This document shows, one piece after another, positions 32,239-42,149 of a stretch of DNA of 64,000 bases; the stretch's first letter is position 1; each line of letters starts with the position of its first letter. The notes under the pieces were generated by a model that worked only from the letters and a program-made list of their open reading frames with translations, did not search any database and was not told the origin of the DNA. The DNA comes from Thiocystis violacea (GTDB taxonomy: Bacteria; Pseudomonadota; Gammaproteobacteria; Chromatiales; Chromatiaceae). Location of the stretch: NCBI RefSeq assembly GCF_016583575.1, contig NZ_NRRG01000026.1, positions 1 through 64,000 of the forward strand, in the 5' to 3' direction. The translations under genes and the position numbers were made by a program.

Positions 32239-32851
32239 CGACTCGCATGGGCGGATGTTCGGCCCGTTCGCGGAGGTGAACGATCATACCTTGACGATGG
32301 AAGTACAGGGCGACTTGGGCATGGATCCGGACCTGCGCGCGAATCTGTCCCGGATCGATGACCAGGTCGATCGGATGGGTGCCGCGCCGCGCCCGCTCGC
32401 GCCGATAGGCGACGATGGTCTCGGGGGGCGGCAGCAGGAACTCGAAGGCGAAGCGGTTGCGCCAATCGGCCGACAGCAGATGGCGTTTGGCCGGCGGGAT
32501 CTGGAGGCGCGCGCTATCCAGCTCCAGTGACCGCCAGTCTTCAAGCCACTCGGGGCCGAACAGCGTCAGCGCCTTGGGCCGCCCGACGAAAGGCAGCCCC
32601 AGATGGATCTCGCGCGGGCGCAGGGCGAGCGTGCTGGCCCGCCACCAACCCTTGCGCGTCAGGTCGATATAGCCTTCCTCCGGCCAGCCGCCGAGGCGCT
32701 CGATCAGCGTGGTCTTGCCCGAGCCGGGCGGCCCGGTCACCAGGATCTGACCGAAATGCACCCCGGCGGCGAGCGGAACGCCGCGAACCCAATCCAGTCC
32801 CCGGACCGGGACGCAGGGGATGAATGGGTAAGTGCTCGTCGGATCGCACAT
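32204..32851 (-). CDS. P-loop NTPase of phosphate operon
   Basis: The 215-residue soluble protein has a Walker A TGPPGSGKTTLIERL (about residues 38-52) but no clear kinase family beyond that. The middle contains GYIDLTRKGWWRA and LAL.PREIHLGLPF. It resembles small AAA/adenylate-kinase-like ATPases encoded next to PPP phosphatases, but I do not know a function. It overlaps the phosphatase gene and starts 30 bp after the PiT stop, so all three are probably one transcript. A kinase/phosphatase pair is an attractive but unproved reading. Confidence 0.7.
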   Translation of the reverse strand: MCDPTSTYPFIPCVPVRGLDWVRGVPLAAGVHFGQILVTGPPGSGKTTLIERLGGWPEEGYIDLTRKGWWRASTLALRPREIHLGLPFVGRPKALTLFGPEWLEDWRSLELDSARLQIPPAKRHLLSADWRNRFAFEFLLPPPETIVAYRRERARRGTHPIDLVIDPGQIRAQVRIHAQVALYFHRQGMIVHLRERAEHPPMRVDDHGATETRLP

Positions 32852-32881
32852 CGCATCGCGGTCGCAGGGATTCCCTCGGCC

Positions 32882-34147
32882 TCAGCCGAAGATCGCCCTG
32901 AAGAGATAGAAGAACAGCGCCGCCAGGATCGCCCCGGCCGGCAGCGTGATCAGCCAGGAGATCACGATGTTGCCGATCACGCGCAGATCCAGCGCGGCGA
33001 TCCCCCGCGACAGCCCGACGCCCATGACCGCGCCCACGGCGATATGGGTGGTGGAGACCGGCAGCCCGGTCTTGGAGGCCAGCACCACCACCGCCGCCGC
33101 CGCCAGGGTGGCCGAGAAACCGCGGGTGGGGGTCAGCTCGGTGATCTTGGTGCCGATGGTCTCCATCACCCGGTAACCCATGGTGGCCAGCCCGATGACG
33201 ATGCCGACGCCGCCGAGAATCAGGATCCAGAGCGGGAGCTGGGACTTCTGGGCCACCTCGCCCCCGGACTGAATCACCGCGACCACGGCGGCGAGCGGTC
33301 CGATGCCGTTGGCGACGTCGTTCGATCCGTGGGCGAAGGCCATGGCGCAGGCGGTGAAGATCATCATGGGGGTGAAGGTCTTCTCGACGCTCGCGAAATG
33401 GAAGGTCCGATCCGCCCGCTCGTCGATCTGGACGCGGTCGATCAGGATTTTGCCGATGGCGGCGGTCAGGAGCCCGAACAGCGTGGCGGCGATGAAGCTC
33501 TCAAGCGTCGTCATGTGAAGATTCAGGTGGTCCAGCCCCTTGAAAAGCGAGACCAGGCTGACGATCCAGCCGACCAGGAACACATAGACCGGCCCCCAGC
33601 GCTTGGCCTGGCGAAAGGGATGCTCCGCGTTCAGGATCAGCCGACGGATGCTCAGCATGATGAGCAGGGCCACCGCGCCGCCCAATACGGGTGAGATCAC
33701 CCAACTGGCGACGATCTGACCGATCATGTCCCAATGGACGGCGTCGACCCCGATTCCGGCGATGGCGAAGCCGACGATGGCCCCGACGATGGAGTGGGTG
33801 GTCGAGACCGGCCAGCCGCGCGCGGAGGCGATCATCAGCCAGATCCCCGCGGCCAGCAGCGAGGCCAGCATCCCGTAAACCAGGAGTTCGGGCCGGTCGA
33901 CCATCGAGGAGGAATCGATGATGCCGTTGCGGATCGTCTCGGTGACATTGCCGCCGGCGATGAAGGCCCCGGCGAACTCGCAGATAGCCGCGATCAGGAT
34001 CGCCTGCTTGATGGTGATGGCCCCGGAGCCGACCGAGGTGCCCATGGCGTTGGCGACGTCGTTCGCCCCGATGCCCCAGGTCATGTAAAGGCCGAACAGG
34101 ATGGCGAGGATCAGAAACACGGATCCCCATTCGTTGATGATTTCCAC
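32882..34147 (-). CDS. pit: PiT-family inorganic phosphate transporter
   Basis: The 421-residue membrane protein has two PiT signatures: GANDVANAMGTSVGSGAI near 26 and AHGSNDVANGIGPLAAV near 250, plus GWPVSTTHSIVGAI and GLPVSTTHIAVGAVMG. About ten membrane segments. The start is GTG at 34147, preceded by GGAG; the longer open frame to 34333 is Arg-rich antisense-like and rejected. Known: PiT proteins take up metal-phosphate with protons. It follows the DUF47 gene by 14 bp, a pairing that usually means regulation or assembly by DUF47. Confidence 0.94.
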   Translation of the reverse strand: MEIINEWGSVFLILAILFGLYMTWGIGANDVANAMGTSVGSGAITIKQAILIAAICEFAGAFIAGGNVTETIRNGIIDSSSMVDRPELLVYGMLASLLAAGIWLMIASARGWPVSTTHSIVGAIVGFAIAGIGVDAVHWDMIGQIVASWVISPVLGGAVALLIMLSIRRLILNAEHPFRQAKRWGPVYVFLVGWIVSLVSLFKGLDHLNLHMTTLESFIAATLFGLLTAAIGKILIDRVQIDERADRTFHFASVEKTFTPMMIFTACAMAFAHGSNDVANGIGPLAAVVAVIQSGGEVAQKSQLPLWILILGGVGIVIGLATMGYRVMETIGTKITELTPTRGFSATLAAAAVVVLASKTGLPVSTTHIAVGAVMGVGLSRGIAALDLRVIGNIVISWLITLPAGAILAALFFYLFRAIFG

Positions 34148-34161
34148 GGTGTCTCCGAATC

Positions 34162-34842
34162 CTAGCGAGCGATGAGCGGCAGCAGGTGGTCGCCGACCTT
34201 CTCGGCCCCCTCGGCCAGAGCGACGGTCTCGCGGATCAGTCGACTCAGCCGCATCAGCGTCACCGGATCCAGGTCTCTCTCCAGGCCGAAGAGCGCGCGC
34301 GCGAGTCCCGCGCCCAAATCGTCGGCCTCGCACCGCGCGCGTTCGAGATCCTCGATCATGTGTTCCACCCGCTCCGCCTCGGGGCCGCGAAAGCCGGTCT
34401 CGATCAACTCATCCAACTCGTCGACGATCGCCATCGACTGCCGGCAGGCCGCCGTGCCGGCCTGAACCAGCGCGAGCAGATCCGCGCCCAGAGCCGGCGG
34501 AACCGGAGTCTGGCGCTCGACCAGTCGATCGGCGATCTCGCGCATGCCACTGGCGATCGCATCCTGGAGATCGAGCAGATCGAACAGCTCGCGACGGTCG
34601 ACCGGCATGAACAGGCTGCGCGGCAGATGCAGGCGGATATGCTTCTTGAGCGTACTCGCGCGCGCGGCCTGATCGCGGATATCGAGCTGGATCCGCTCCA
34701 ATGCCGCCGTATCGTCCGCGATCAACGCCTCGATCAGGGACGGGAGCCTGGAAACGCACGCCTGGACCAGGCGCATATGCTCCTGAGTCGGCTTGAAGGG
34801 CGATCGGCCGAACAGGTCGGCAATCGGATTGGTGAACTTCAT
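34162..34842 (-). CDS. DUF47/PhoU-like phosphate transport regulator
   Basis: The 226-residue helical protein belongs to the DUF47 (TIGR00153-like) family: MKFTNPIADLFGRSPF at the start, HIRLHLPRSLFMPVDRRELFDLLDLQD in the middle with conserved D/E metal ligands, and EGAEKVGDHLLPLI at the end. Known: DUF47 proteins accompany PiT transporters and probably control them. It is first gene of the operon, 14 bp from pit. Confidence 0.92.
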   Translation of the reverse strand: MKFTNPIADLFGRSPFKPTQEHMRLVQACVSRLPSLIEALIADDTAALERIQLDIRDQAARASTLKKHIRLHLPRSLFMPVDRRELFDLLDLQDAIASGMREIADRLVERQTPVPPALGADLLALVQAGTAACRQSMAIVDELDELIETGFRGPEAERVEHMIEDLERARCEADDLGAGLARALFGLERDLDPVTLMRLSRLIRETVALAEGAEKVGDHLLPLIAR

Positions 34843-35326
34843 GGATCGACGGGCCTCTTTGAACGGAATTTGGTCTGGGATGGCGCGACCCTGGGCGCAT
34901 GGCCAGCCGGGCGGCCTCCGAACGGCCGCCAGTGTGTCAAAAAACGGTCATGCGATCGTCATCTTTTTTGGAGTGGCCTGGCTTCAATCCACGCCCGGTT
35001 GGTTAGCCGGGGATGAGCGACCTGACCGACGCCAACTACAGCAAAACCGCCACTGTTCCACGCTCCGCGTTCCGCGTGGCAATACCGGCTTGGCCGCTCC
35101 AGCAGCCCGAAGGCCAGGCTACGCAGGAGCGTCGCGGACTGGTCCCACGCCGGAACCTAATGGGAGCCAGAAAAATGGGCACGCTCTGTTTCAATCCGCG
35201 CCCGGCTGATTAGCCGGGCGATGCCGCTCCGCTGTAACCCATTGATTCATTGGCGCGGCAAGTTGATCCTCGGCGGATCTCTCAAGGCCATTGACAGACA
35301 CAACAGAAGTGTTTAGATCCTTGCCC
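34843..35326. other. Gap with relic mini-CRISPR and leader-like sequence
   Basis: This 484-bp gap holds two isolated CRISPR repeats (34981 and 35188) and, after the second, a stretch matching the leader end of the main array. No gene seen. The phosphate operon promoter must lie near 34843-34950 but no consensus is clear. Confidence 0.7.
34981..35260 (-). CRISPR. Relic mini-CRISPR array with partial leader
   Basis: A degenerate repeat (34981-35017, GCTTCAATCCACGCCCGGTT...) and a near-perfect one (35188-35224, differing only near its end: GCGATGC) are 170 bp apart, too far for one spacer. To the right of the second repeat CCGCTGTAACCCATTGATTC matches CCGCTGTAACCTATTGATTC found beside the leader-proximal repeat of the main array (39722-39741). 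Confidence 0.75.
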
Positions 35327-35509
35327 ATGAACTCGAACGAATTCAAACGCTGGCTGGCCAAACAGGGCGCGACCTTTCAGACCGGAAAAGGATCGCACCT
35401 GAAAATTTTCCTGAACGGTCGCCAGTCCGTGATGCCGATGCACCACGCCGAGCTCAAGACCGGCACGGTCGAAGCCATCAAGAAGCAACTCGGATTGAAA
35501 GGAAATTGA
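35327..35509 (+). CDS. hicA: HicA toxin (module 1, beside array)
   Basis: The 60-residue mRNA interferase-type HicA has a dsRNA-binding-like fold: FKRWLAKQGATFQTGKGSHLKIF with the catalytic histidine in GKGSHLKI, and a closing PMHHAELKTGTVEAIKKQLG. Start chosen at the ATG before NSNEFKRW. Known: HicA cleaves mRNA and is neutralised by HicB. hicB follows after 3 bp. It lies between the relic mini-array and the old end of the main array. Confidence 0.92.
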   Translation: MNSNEFKRWLAKQGATFQTGKGSHLKIFLNGRQSVMPMHHAELKTGTVEAIKKQLGLKGN

Positions 35510-35512
35510 GCC

Positions 35513-35929
35513 ATGTTCGATTACCCCGTTATTCTCGAAGCCCAGCCCGAGGGCGGCTTTGTCGTGACCTTCGCGGACGTCCCCGAGGCCATCACGCAAG
35601 GCGAGGACGAAGACGAAGCACTGCTCTACGCCGTCGACGCGCTGGAAACCGCACTCTCGTTCTATGTCGAGGCGCGCCGTCCGCTGCCCGTCCCCTCGGC
35701 CGCTGACGGCCGTCCGACGGTGCGCCCATCGGCCCTGGAATGCGCCAAGCTCGGCGTCTATCAGGCCATGACCGAGCAGGGCATCCGCAAGGCCGAACTG
35801 GCGCGACGACTGGGCTGGCACCTGCCACAAGTGGATCGCCTGTTCGATCTCAAACACGCCTCGCGCTTCGATCAGATCGAAGCGGCCGCGCGTGTCCTGG
35901 GACGCAGGATCGAGGTGCGGGTCTCCTGA
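35513..35929 (+). CDS. hicB: HicB antitoxin (module 1)
   Basis: The 138-residue protein has the partial RNase-H-like HicB core (PVILEAQPEGGFVVTFADVPEAIT...EDEALLYAVDALETAL) and a C-terminal helix-turn-helix (GIRKAELARRLGWHLPQVDRLF). The HTH would bind the module's own promoter. The stop codon is 16 bp from a truncated CRISPR repeat that has lost its first half, as if insertion of hicAB or a deletion removed it. Confidence 0.94.
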   Translation: MFDYPVILEAQPEGGFVVTFADVPEAITQGEDEDEALLYAVDALETALSFYVEARRPLPVPSAADGRPTVRPSALECAKLGVYQAMTEQGIRKAELARRLGWHLPQVDRLFDLKHASRFDQIEAAARVLGRRIEVRVS

Positions 35930-35945
35930 AGCTTGGGAATTTTCG

Positions 35946-38900
35946 AGCCGATTAGCCGGGCGATACTTCGTTGGGCTGGATACCGTAGCTGATTCATTCG
36001 CTCTCAATGTTTCAATCCGCGCCCGGCTGATTAGCCGGGCGATTCCAAGCACCGCTTACTGTTTCAGCAAGTCCAAGAGGTTTCAATCCGCGCCCGGCTG
36101 ATTAGCCGGGCGATTCTTCCGAGCTGGCGGTCTGCCCCAGCACGACCTTGGTTTCAATCCGCGCCCGGCTGATTAGCCGGGCGATTCCACCTCCGGCCAA
36201 ACGAGCTTGACCGCCTGCGACAGTTTCAATCCGCGCCCGGCTGATTAGCCGGGCGATTCATGGATTCCCGCACATAGCGGATGTCGGCGGACTCGTTTCA
36301 ATCCGCGCCCGGCTGATTAGCCGGGCGATTCTTGGCCTTCTCGTCGGACATCCCGAGGAGCCCACAGTTTCAATCCGCGCCCGGCTGATTAGCCGGGCGA
36401 TTCGAGGAGACTGACGCTGTGGGATTCGAGAGCTATTTGTTTCAATCCGCGCCCGGCTGATTAGCCGGGCGATTCGGTTGAGCGCCGCGTCCAGGTCCGC
36501 GCGCGGGACGTTTCAATCCGCGCCCGGCTGATTAGCCGGGCGATACGTCCAGATGGACCCGGTCGTCCGCTCCGCCGCATTGTTTCAATCCGCGCCCGGC
36601 TGATTAGCCGGGCGATACATCACCACATCCCAATCGCCCGTGGCAATCTTGGCGTTTCAATCCGCGCCCGGCTGATTAGCCGGGCGATACTCTCGATTCC
36701 ACCGTACCCGATGAACTTGGAGGTGTTTCAATCCGCGCCCGGCTGATTAGCCGGGCGATACACGATGAACGTGGACTCAATCCGGCTCTTGACGTAGGTT
36801 TCAATCCGCGCCCGGCTGATTAGCCGGGCGATTCGCCATAATGGCGGGGCGGCATCGTTGATTCTCCTGGTTTCAATCCGCGCCCGGCTGATTAGCCGGG
36901 CGATTCCGGTGTAGAATGCGTAGGGCTGCTTGAGTTTAAAATGTTTCAATCCGCGCCCGGCTGATTAGCCGGGCGATTCGGAAGATCTGGCCGAACTAGC
37001 GCATAAGGCCAAGGGTTTCAATCCGCGCCCGGCTGATTAGCCGGGCGATTCGCCGCCGACAGTGGCAACGTCCGCAATAGTCGAAGTGTTTCAATCCGCG
37101 CCCGGCTGATTAGCCGGGCGATTCGCCCCCTGGACGACCTCACCCACATAGGTCTGCATGTTTCAATCCGCGCCCGGCTGATTAGCCGGGCGATTCGATC
37201 TCGCGGCGCGCTTCTGGATCGCGGGAATCATCGTTTCAATCCGCGCCCGGCTGATTAGCCGGGCGATTCGGCTGGCTGGTGGCCCTGATGTGCTACCCGC
37301 CCATGTTTCAATCCGCGCCCGGCTGATTAGCCGGGCGATTCTCGCCGCCCGCGCCGAATACGACCGTCTGATCTCGGTTTCAATCCGCGCCCGGCTGATT
37401 AGCCGGGCGATTCCATACCGAATGGCGCGAAGTCGTCAGCGCTTAAGGTTTCAATCCGCGCCCGGCTGATTAGCCGGGCGATTCAATGAGTTTCAAGGCT
37501 GGCCTATCGAGATTTGGGAGTTTCAATCCGCGCCCGGCTGATTAGCCGGGCGATTCCCTTGGTCTTGCAGCAGATACCAATTTCCCTGAGCGTTTCAATC
37601 CGCGCCCGGCTGATTAGCCGGGCGATTCAACTACCACCCCGGAAGTTAGCTTGCCGCGCGACTGTTTCAATCCGCGCCCGGCTGATTAGCCGGGCGATTC
37701 CTAGGGTAGGCGTCAAAAGCAATTTCGGCTTGACGTTTCAATCCGCGCCCGGCTGATTAGCCGGGCGATTCTCGGCGCGTTGGGTAGGCTGGCATTGATA
37801 ATCAGTTTCAATCCGCGCCCGGCTGATTAGCCGGGCGATTCATCCAGGCCGGGGCCTGATACTCCTCGGAGCGCTGGTTTCAATCCGCGCCCGGCTGATT
37901 AGCCGGGCGATTCGCGCAGCGCTCGGGTGATGGCGGAGATCGAGAGTGGGTTTCAATCCGCGCCCGGCTGATTAGCCGGGCGATTCCGGTCTCGCTACAC
38001 CGGGCTGTCATCGAGCGGCGATGTTTCAATCCGCGCCCGGCTGATTAGCCGGGCGATTCGGTCCGCGCTCGGACCGCCCAACACCACGGGCACCGGTTTC
38101 AATCCGCGCCCGGCTGATTAGCCGGGCGATTCGTCAACGGTCACGCCTACAGCAAGCCGGCCGTCAAGTTTCAATCCGCGCCCGGCTGATTAGCCGGGCG
38201 ATTCCGCGGCGCCGCGCCCCGGCGTGCGCTGCCCCTTTTGTTTCAATCCGCGCCCGGCTGATTAGCCGGGCGATTCCGAGGATGGCCATCGCCTGCCCGC
38301 CTTCGCCGGCGTTTCAATCCGCGCCCGGCTGATTAGCCGGGCGATTCAGCGAGATTTTCCAGATCTACGGGGACAGCCTGGAGTTTCAATCCGCGCCCGG
38401 CTGATTAGCCGGGCGATTCTCCATGATGCTGCGCACGTAGCGGGCGGTCTCTTGGTTTCAATCCGCGCCCGGCTGATTAGCCGGGCGATTCCGCTCCCCG
38501 AGGAAGCCCGCGCGCTCTTCAAGGAGTTTCAATCCGCGCCCGGCTGATTAGCCGGGCGATTCGCAGCGGTCCTCCGATTGCTGGCGTTCGGAGTATTTGT
38601 TTCAATCCGCGCCCGGCTGATTAGCCGGGCGATTCCCCCAAACCGGTGGAGATCGAATTCGACACCGACGTTTCAATCCGCGCCCGGCTGATTAGCCGGG
38701 CGATTCTCGGTGCTGGCGTTCAGCACCGGGGATTTCTACGACGTTTCAATCCGCGCCCGGCTGATTAGCCGGGCGATTCCGCTGGGTGGCGAGGAGGTCT
38801 GGATCACTCATGACTGTTTCAATCCGCGCCCGGCTGATTAGCCGGGCGATTCGCGGCTCGCACTGTCGACCTGGATGCACTTTACTGGTTTCAATCCGCG

Positions 38901-39717
38901 CCCGGCTGATTAGCCGGGCGATTCTGGTCGGCGTCGGCGACGATGGACGAGCCGTCTGAGTTTCAATCCGCGCCCGGCTGATTAGCCGGGCGATTCTCAT
39001 GGGCCCAGGCTTCCTCGCCCTGGCCCCAGTCGTTTCAATCCGCGCCCGGCTGATTAGCCGGGCGATTCCGTCATCGGCGACAAGATCGAGATCCACTTCC
39101 CGGTTTCAATCCGCGCCCGGCTGATTAGCCGGGCGATTCCTTGACGCGCTCAGCCCAGCCTGCGGCGTCGTCGGCGTTTCAATCCGCGCCCGGCTGATTA
39201 GCCGGGCGATTCACGCCAGATGATCTGGCCTCCAGTTGGTACGATCCGTTTCAATCCGCGCCCGGCTGATTAGCCGGGCGATTCCCGTCGCCGTCGTCGC
39301 CGATCAGGCCCTCCAGGACGTTTCAATCCGCGCCCGGCTGATTAGCCGGGCGATTCTAGCCGACGATCGGGGTCTGGTCAGCGGAGACCAGTTGTTTCAA
39401 TCCGCGCCCGGCTGATTAGCCGGGCGATTCCGCACGCTGAGCTGCTCGACCGGGCTGGCCTTGGAGTTTCAATCCGCGCCCGGCTGATTAGCCGGGCGAT
39501 TCAACAGGCCCTGACGCATCCCGAGCGAGAGGATCTGTTTCAATCCGCGCCCGGCTGATTAGCCGGGCGATTCGTGCGGGCGATGTGGATCTCGTGGCGG
39601 ATCTCGACGTTTCAATCCGCGCCCGGCTGATTAGCCGGGCGATTCGACGGATCCGTCCGGTTCGGTGATCTCATGGATTCGTTTCAATCCGCGCCCGGCT
39701 GATTAGCCGGGCGATTC
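35946..39717 (-). CRISPR. Main type I-C CRISPR array, 52 intact repeats
   Basis: The 37-bp repeat begins GTTTCAATCC and ends GGGCGATTC on the plus strand, with a 9-bp palindrome CGCCCGGCT-GATT-AGCCGGGCG. There are 52 intact copies from 36009 to 39717 and one truncated copy (35946-35966) at the left end. Spacers are 33-36 bp (51 between intact repeats); the one next to the truncated repeat is 42 bp. Type I-C repeats end in ATTGAAAC, so transcription is leftward and the leader is at the right, beside cas2. Repeats R8-R11 (36510-36761) share a variant ending GATAC. Confidence 0.99.
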
Positions 39718-39896
39718 CGAGCCGCTGTAACCTATTGATTCAAAGGCCCGGAAACGCGATGTTGCGCGAATCGGCCGAGGGGTGCAAGCGGATGGCTGGG
39801 TCAGGCTTGGGTGCATCGGTCCGCTGTGCTGATAATTCAGCAACTTAGCCGTTGCGCGAACCGCCCGCGATTTCTCCTTCACTTGGGGTTCGCGCG
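39718..39896 (-). promoter_or_regulatory. CRISPR leader region
   Basis: The 179 bp between the last repeat and cas2 should contain the array promoter and the spacer-integration signals. The repeat-proximal part (CCGCTGTAACCTATTGATTC) is shared with the relic array. No clear -10/-35 pair can be assigned. Confidence 0.7.
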
Positions 39897-40187
39897 TCAT
39901 ACGAGCAGGGGTCCGTCGAAGTCGATCGAGCGGAAGACGCCGTGCTGTTTGACCCGCATGCCGCGCGGCTCGGTGATGCGGTAGAAGCGCAGGTTGTCTT
40001 TCTCCAGGTCGATCTCGGCCAGAAGCTCGCGCTCCAACGCCTCGAACTGCATCTGGTCGATCTCGCACTCGAAGACGGATTTCTGGACCCGTTGGCCGAC
40101 GCGCTCGCAGACCTTGGCGACACGGCGCAGACGGCGGCGGCCTTCCGGGGTTTCCGTGGAGACATCGTAGGTGGCGATGATCAGCAT
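39897..40187 (-). CDS. cas2: CRISPR-associated endonuclease Cas2
   Basis: The 96-residue ferredoxin-fold protein starts [20 protein letters not shown], with the metal-binding aspartate in TYDVS, then [15 protein letters not shown]. Normal length for type I-C. Known: the Cas2 dimer bridges two Cas1 dimers in spacer integration. Last gene of the cas operon, 37 bp after cas1 and next to the leader. Confidence 0.97.
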   Translation of the reverse strand: MLIIATYDVSTETPEGRRRLRRVAKVCERVGQRVQKSVFECEIDQMQFEALERELLAEIDLEKDNLRFYRITEPRGMRVKQHGVFRSIDFDGPLLV

Positions 40188-40224
40188 GGGGCAATCCCTG
40201 ATGAGTGGGCTGTTGGCTCGGAAC

Positions 40225-41259
40225 CTATTTGGCGAGGAAGGGCAGATAGCCGTCCATGTCGCCGCGCAGGGTGCGCGCCAGGAACCGGGCCTGGACGAAG
40301 GGCAGGAGTCCGAGCGGCAGTTTGCTCTCCAGGAGCGGGTGGGTCACTTCCTCCTGCTTGCGGGCCTGCCAGGCGGTGACGACGGCGCGGCGGCCGGTGT
40401 CGTTGAGCATGACGGCGCCGCCTTCGCGCGCGTCGAAATCGGCGGCTCCGACCTGGCCGCGATTGATGAGGGTCAGCGCGAGCCGGTCAGCGAGGATGGA
40501 GCGGAATTCTTCCTGCAAGTCTAGGGCGAGCGCGGCGCGTCCGGGTCGTACGGCATGCAGGAAGCCGAGTTGGGGATCCAGCCCGACCGCTTCGATGGCG
40601 GAGCGGCAGTCGTTCATCAGCATGGCGTAGAGGAAGGAGATAAGGGCGTTGAAGCGGTCCAGCGGCGGGCGGCGGGTGCGGCCGTCGAGCTGGAAGTGGG
40701 CGCGCGCCTGGGGCTTGACGATGAGGTTGAGCCCGGCGAAGTAGCCGCGCGCGGCCTCGCCCTCCACACCGCGCAGGCTGTCGAGATCCGGCGCAACCTG
40801 GGCCGCGCGCAGCGAGGCGGCTAGGGCGTCCGCGCCGCGTGCGAGGGTGGCGGCCTCGTCGCTGTCGCTCGCCTCGCGCGCGCCGCGCTGCAAAACCGAG
40901 CGGCTGTTGCGCAGCTTGCCGGCAATCATGGCGCGGGCGTGTTCCAGGGTGATCGCGCCATCGCCGGCCGCCTTATGCTGGGCCTGACGCAGCAGGATGT
41001 TACCGGAGACCGGCCCCTCCAGGCGTGCCTTGAAGCGGCCGGAGTTGTTGAGCAGCACCAGCGATTTGCCCTCGTCGGCCAGCCGGTGCATCAACGCGGG
41101 GGAGACCAGGACATTGCCGAAGCAGACCAGGCCGCCGATGTGATGCAGGGGCACGCGCAGCTTGGTTTCGCGCTCGACCTCGATGCGCACCGTGGCATTG
41201 TCCAGGTGCGCATAGGCGTTGGGGGTCATGACGTAGAGGGTGTTCTGGATGGTTTGCAT
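40225..41259 (-). CDS. cas1: CRISPR-associated integrase Cas1
   Basis: This 344-residue protein has the type I-C Cas1 start [20 protein letters not shown], an N-terminal beta domain and a helical C-terminal catalytic domain with [39 protein letters not shown] (histidine and acidic ligands) as expected. Start is 5 bp after the cas4 stop; the upstream open frame is antisense-like. Known: Cas1 integrates prespacers at the leader end. Confidence 0.97.
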   Translation of the reverse strand: MQTIQNTLYVMTPNAYAHLDNATVRIEVERETKLRVPLHHIGGLVCFGNVLVSPALMHRLADEGKSLVLLNNSGRFKARLEGPVSGNILLRQAQHKAAGDGAITLEHARAMIAGKLRNSRSVLQRGAREASDSDEAATLARGADALAASLRAAQVAPDLDSLRGVEGEAARGYFAGLNLIVKPQARAHFQLDGRTRRPPLDRFNALISFLYAMLMNDCRSAIEAVGLDPQLGFLHAVRPGRAALALDLQEEFRSILADRLALTLINRGQVGAADFDAREGGAVMLNDTGRRAVVTAWQARKQEEVTHPLLESKLPLGLLPFVQARFLARTLRGDMDGYLPFLAK

Positions 41260-41264
41260 GGTCG

Positions 41265-41897
41265 CTAATCCATGGCGCCGTTCGGGTCGAAGAGGGTGTC
41301 GCGCAGCGCGCGCTGTTTGGCTCGCGCGGCGATGGCCTCCGGTTGGCAGAGATCCTTGAGCGAGCATTCGCGGCAGCGTTGATCGTTCACCGGCGGGGGC
41401 AGACGGTCGGAGGCCAGCATGGCGCGGATCGCCTCGGCGGTTTGCCCAACCAGGGCGCGCAGTTCCGGCGTCAAGGTCACCTCGCGGCGGCGCCGGCTGG
41501 AGGCGTGATAGATGGCCCCGATTGGCACCGGGCGGTCGAACATTTCTTCCAGACAGAGGGCCTGGGCGGCGACCTGGATGTCGTCATGGGTCTTCTGGCG
41601 TTTGCGGCCGTGCTTGAATTCGACCGGCAGGATGGCCCCGCCGGGGTGGAACTCCACCAGATCCGCCTTGCCGATCAAGCCCAGCCGATTGGACCAGAGC
41701 GGCAGGGAGCGTTCGACCCTGACACCTTTGATCAGCTCATCGCCGGGCTGGTCCACCAGATGATGGACCGCCTGACCGCGCGCGGTGTGCAGGTTGTCCT
41801 CGAAAACCTGCTCCAGGTGGATCAGCCCGCATTGGCGCGGGCAATAGATCCAGTGCTGGAGGGCGGAGAGCGGAACCAGATCATCGGTTTGAGTCAT
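41265..41897 (-). CDS. cas4: CRISPR-associated exonuclease Cas4
   Basis: The 210-residue protein has four Fe-S cysteines (Cys19 or Cys23 in YCPRQCGL; Cys175, Cys178, Cys184 in CRECSLKDLC) and RecB-type nuclease residues (GKADLVEF, PVEFKHGRK). Known: Cas4 trims prespacers and selects PAM-bearing ends for Cas1-Cas2. It begins 9 bp after a hicA stop, so expression is tied to the hicBA pair upstream. Confidence 0.97.
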   Translation of the reverse strand: MTQTDDLVPLSALQHWIYCPRQCGLIHLEQVFEDNLHTARGQAVHHLVDQPGDELIKGVRVERSLPLWSNRLGLIGKADLVEFHPGGAILPVEFKHGRKRQKTHDDIQVAAQALCLEEMFDRPVPIGAIYHASSRRRREVTLTPELRALVGQTAEAIRAMLASDRLPPPVNDQRCRECSLKDLCQPEAIAARAKQRALRDTLFDPNGAMD

Positions 41898-41906
41898 GGT
41901 GCTGGC

Positions 41907-42149
41907 TCACTCGAAGAGGCGCGCGAGAAACTCGTCGCGCGTCAGTCCGTGGGCGTTGGCGACGCTGTTGAGAACGGACGAGAGGGTGCCGATCCGCAAG
42001 GGGTCGTGATTCGGGATGGTGACATGGTGCTCCCCAGGCGCAGGGCTGGTGAGGCGGACGTGACTGCCCGTCTGCCGTGTCACGGCATATCCCAAGCATG
42101 CGAGCCGCGCGATCAACTCCGCGCCCGAGAGATCGCGCGGAATCCTCAT
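41907..42149 (-). CDS. hicA: HicA toxin (module 2, within cas operon)
   Basis: The 80-residue HicA/YcfA protein contains DLSGAELIARLACLGYAVTRQTGSHVRL with the catalytic histidine in TGSHVRL, and HVTIPNHDPLRIGTLSSVLNSVA. Start overlaps the hicB stop by ATGA. It sits between cas7 and cas4 with 9 bp to cas4, so toxin and cas genes share one transcript unless an internal promoter exists. The order is antitoxin then toxin, the reverse of module 1. Confidence 0.93.
   Translation of the reverse strand: MRIPRDLSGAELIARLACLGYAVTRQTGSHVRLTSPAPGEHHVTIPNHDPLRIGTLSSVLNSVANAHGLTRDEFLARLFE

Noticed and set aside
36728-39096. Short frames with repeated RLISRARIE or SIRARLISRA peptides
   Set aside because: They are translations of CRISPR repeats, not genes.
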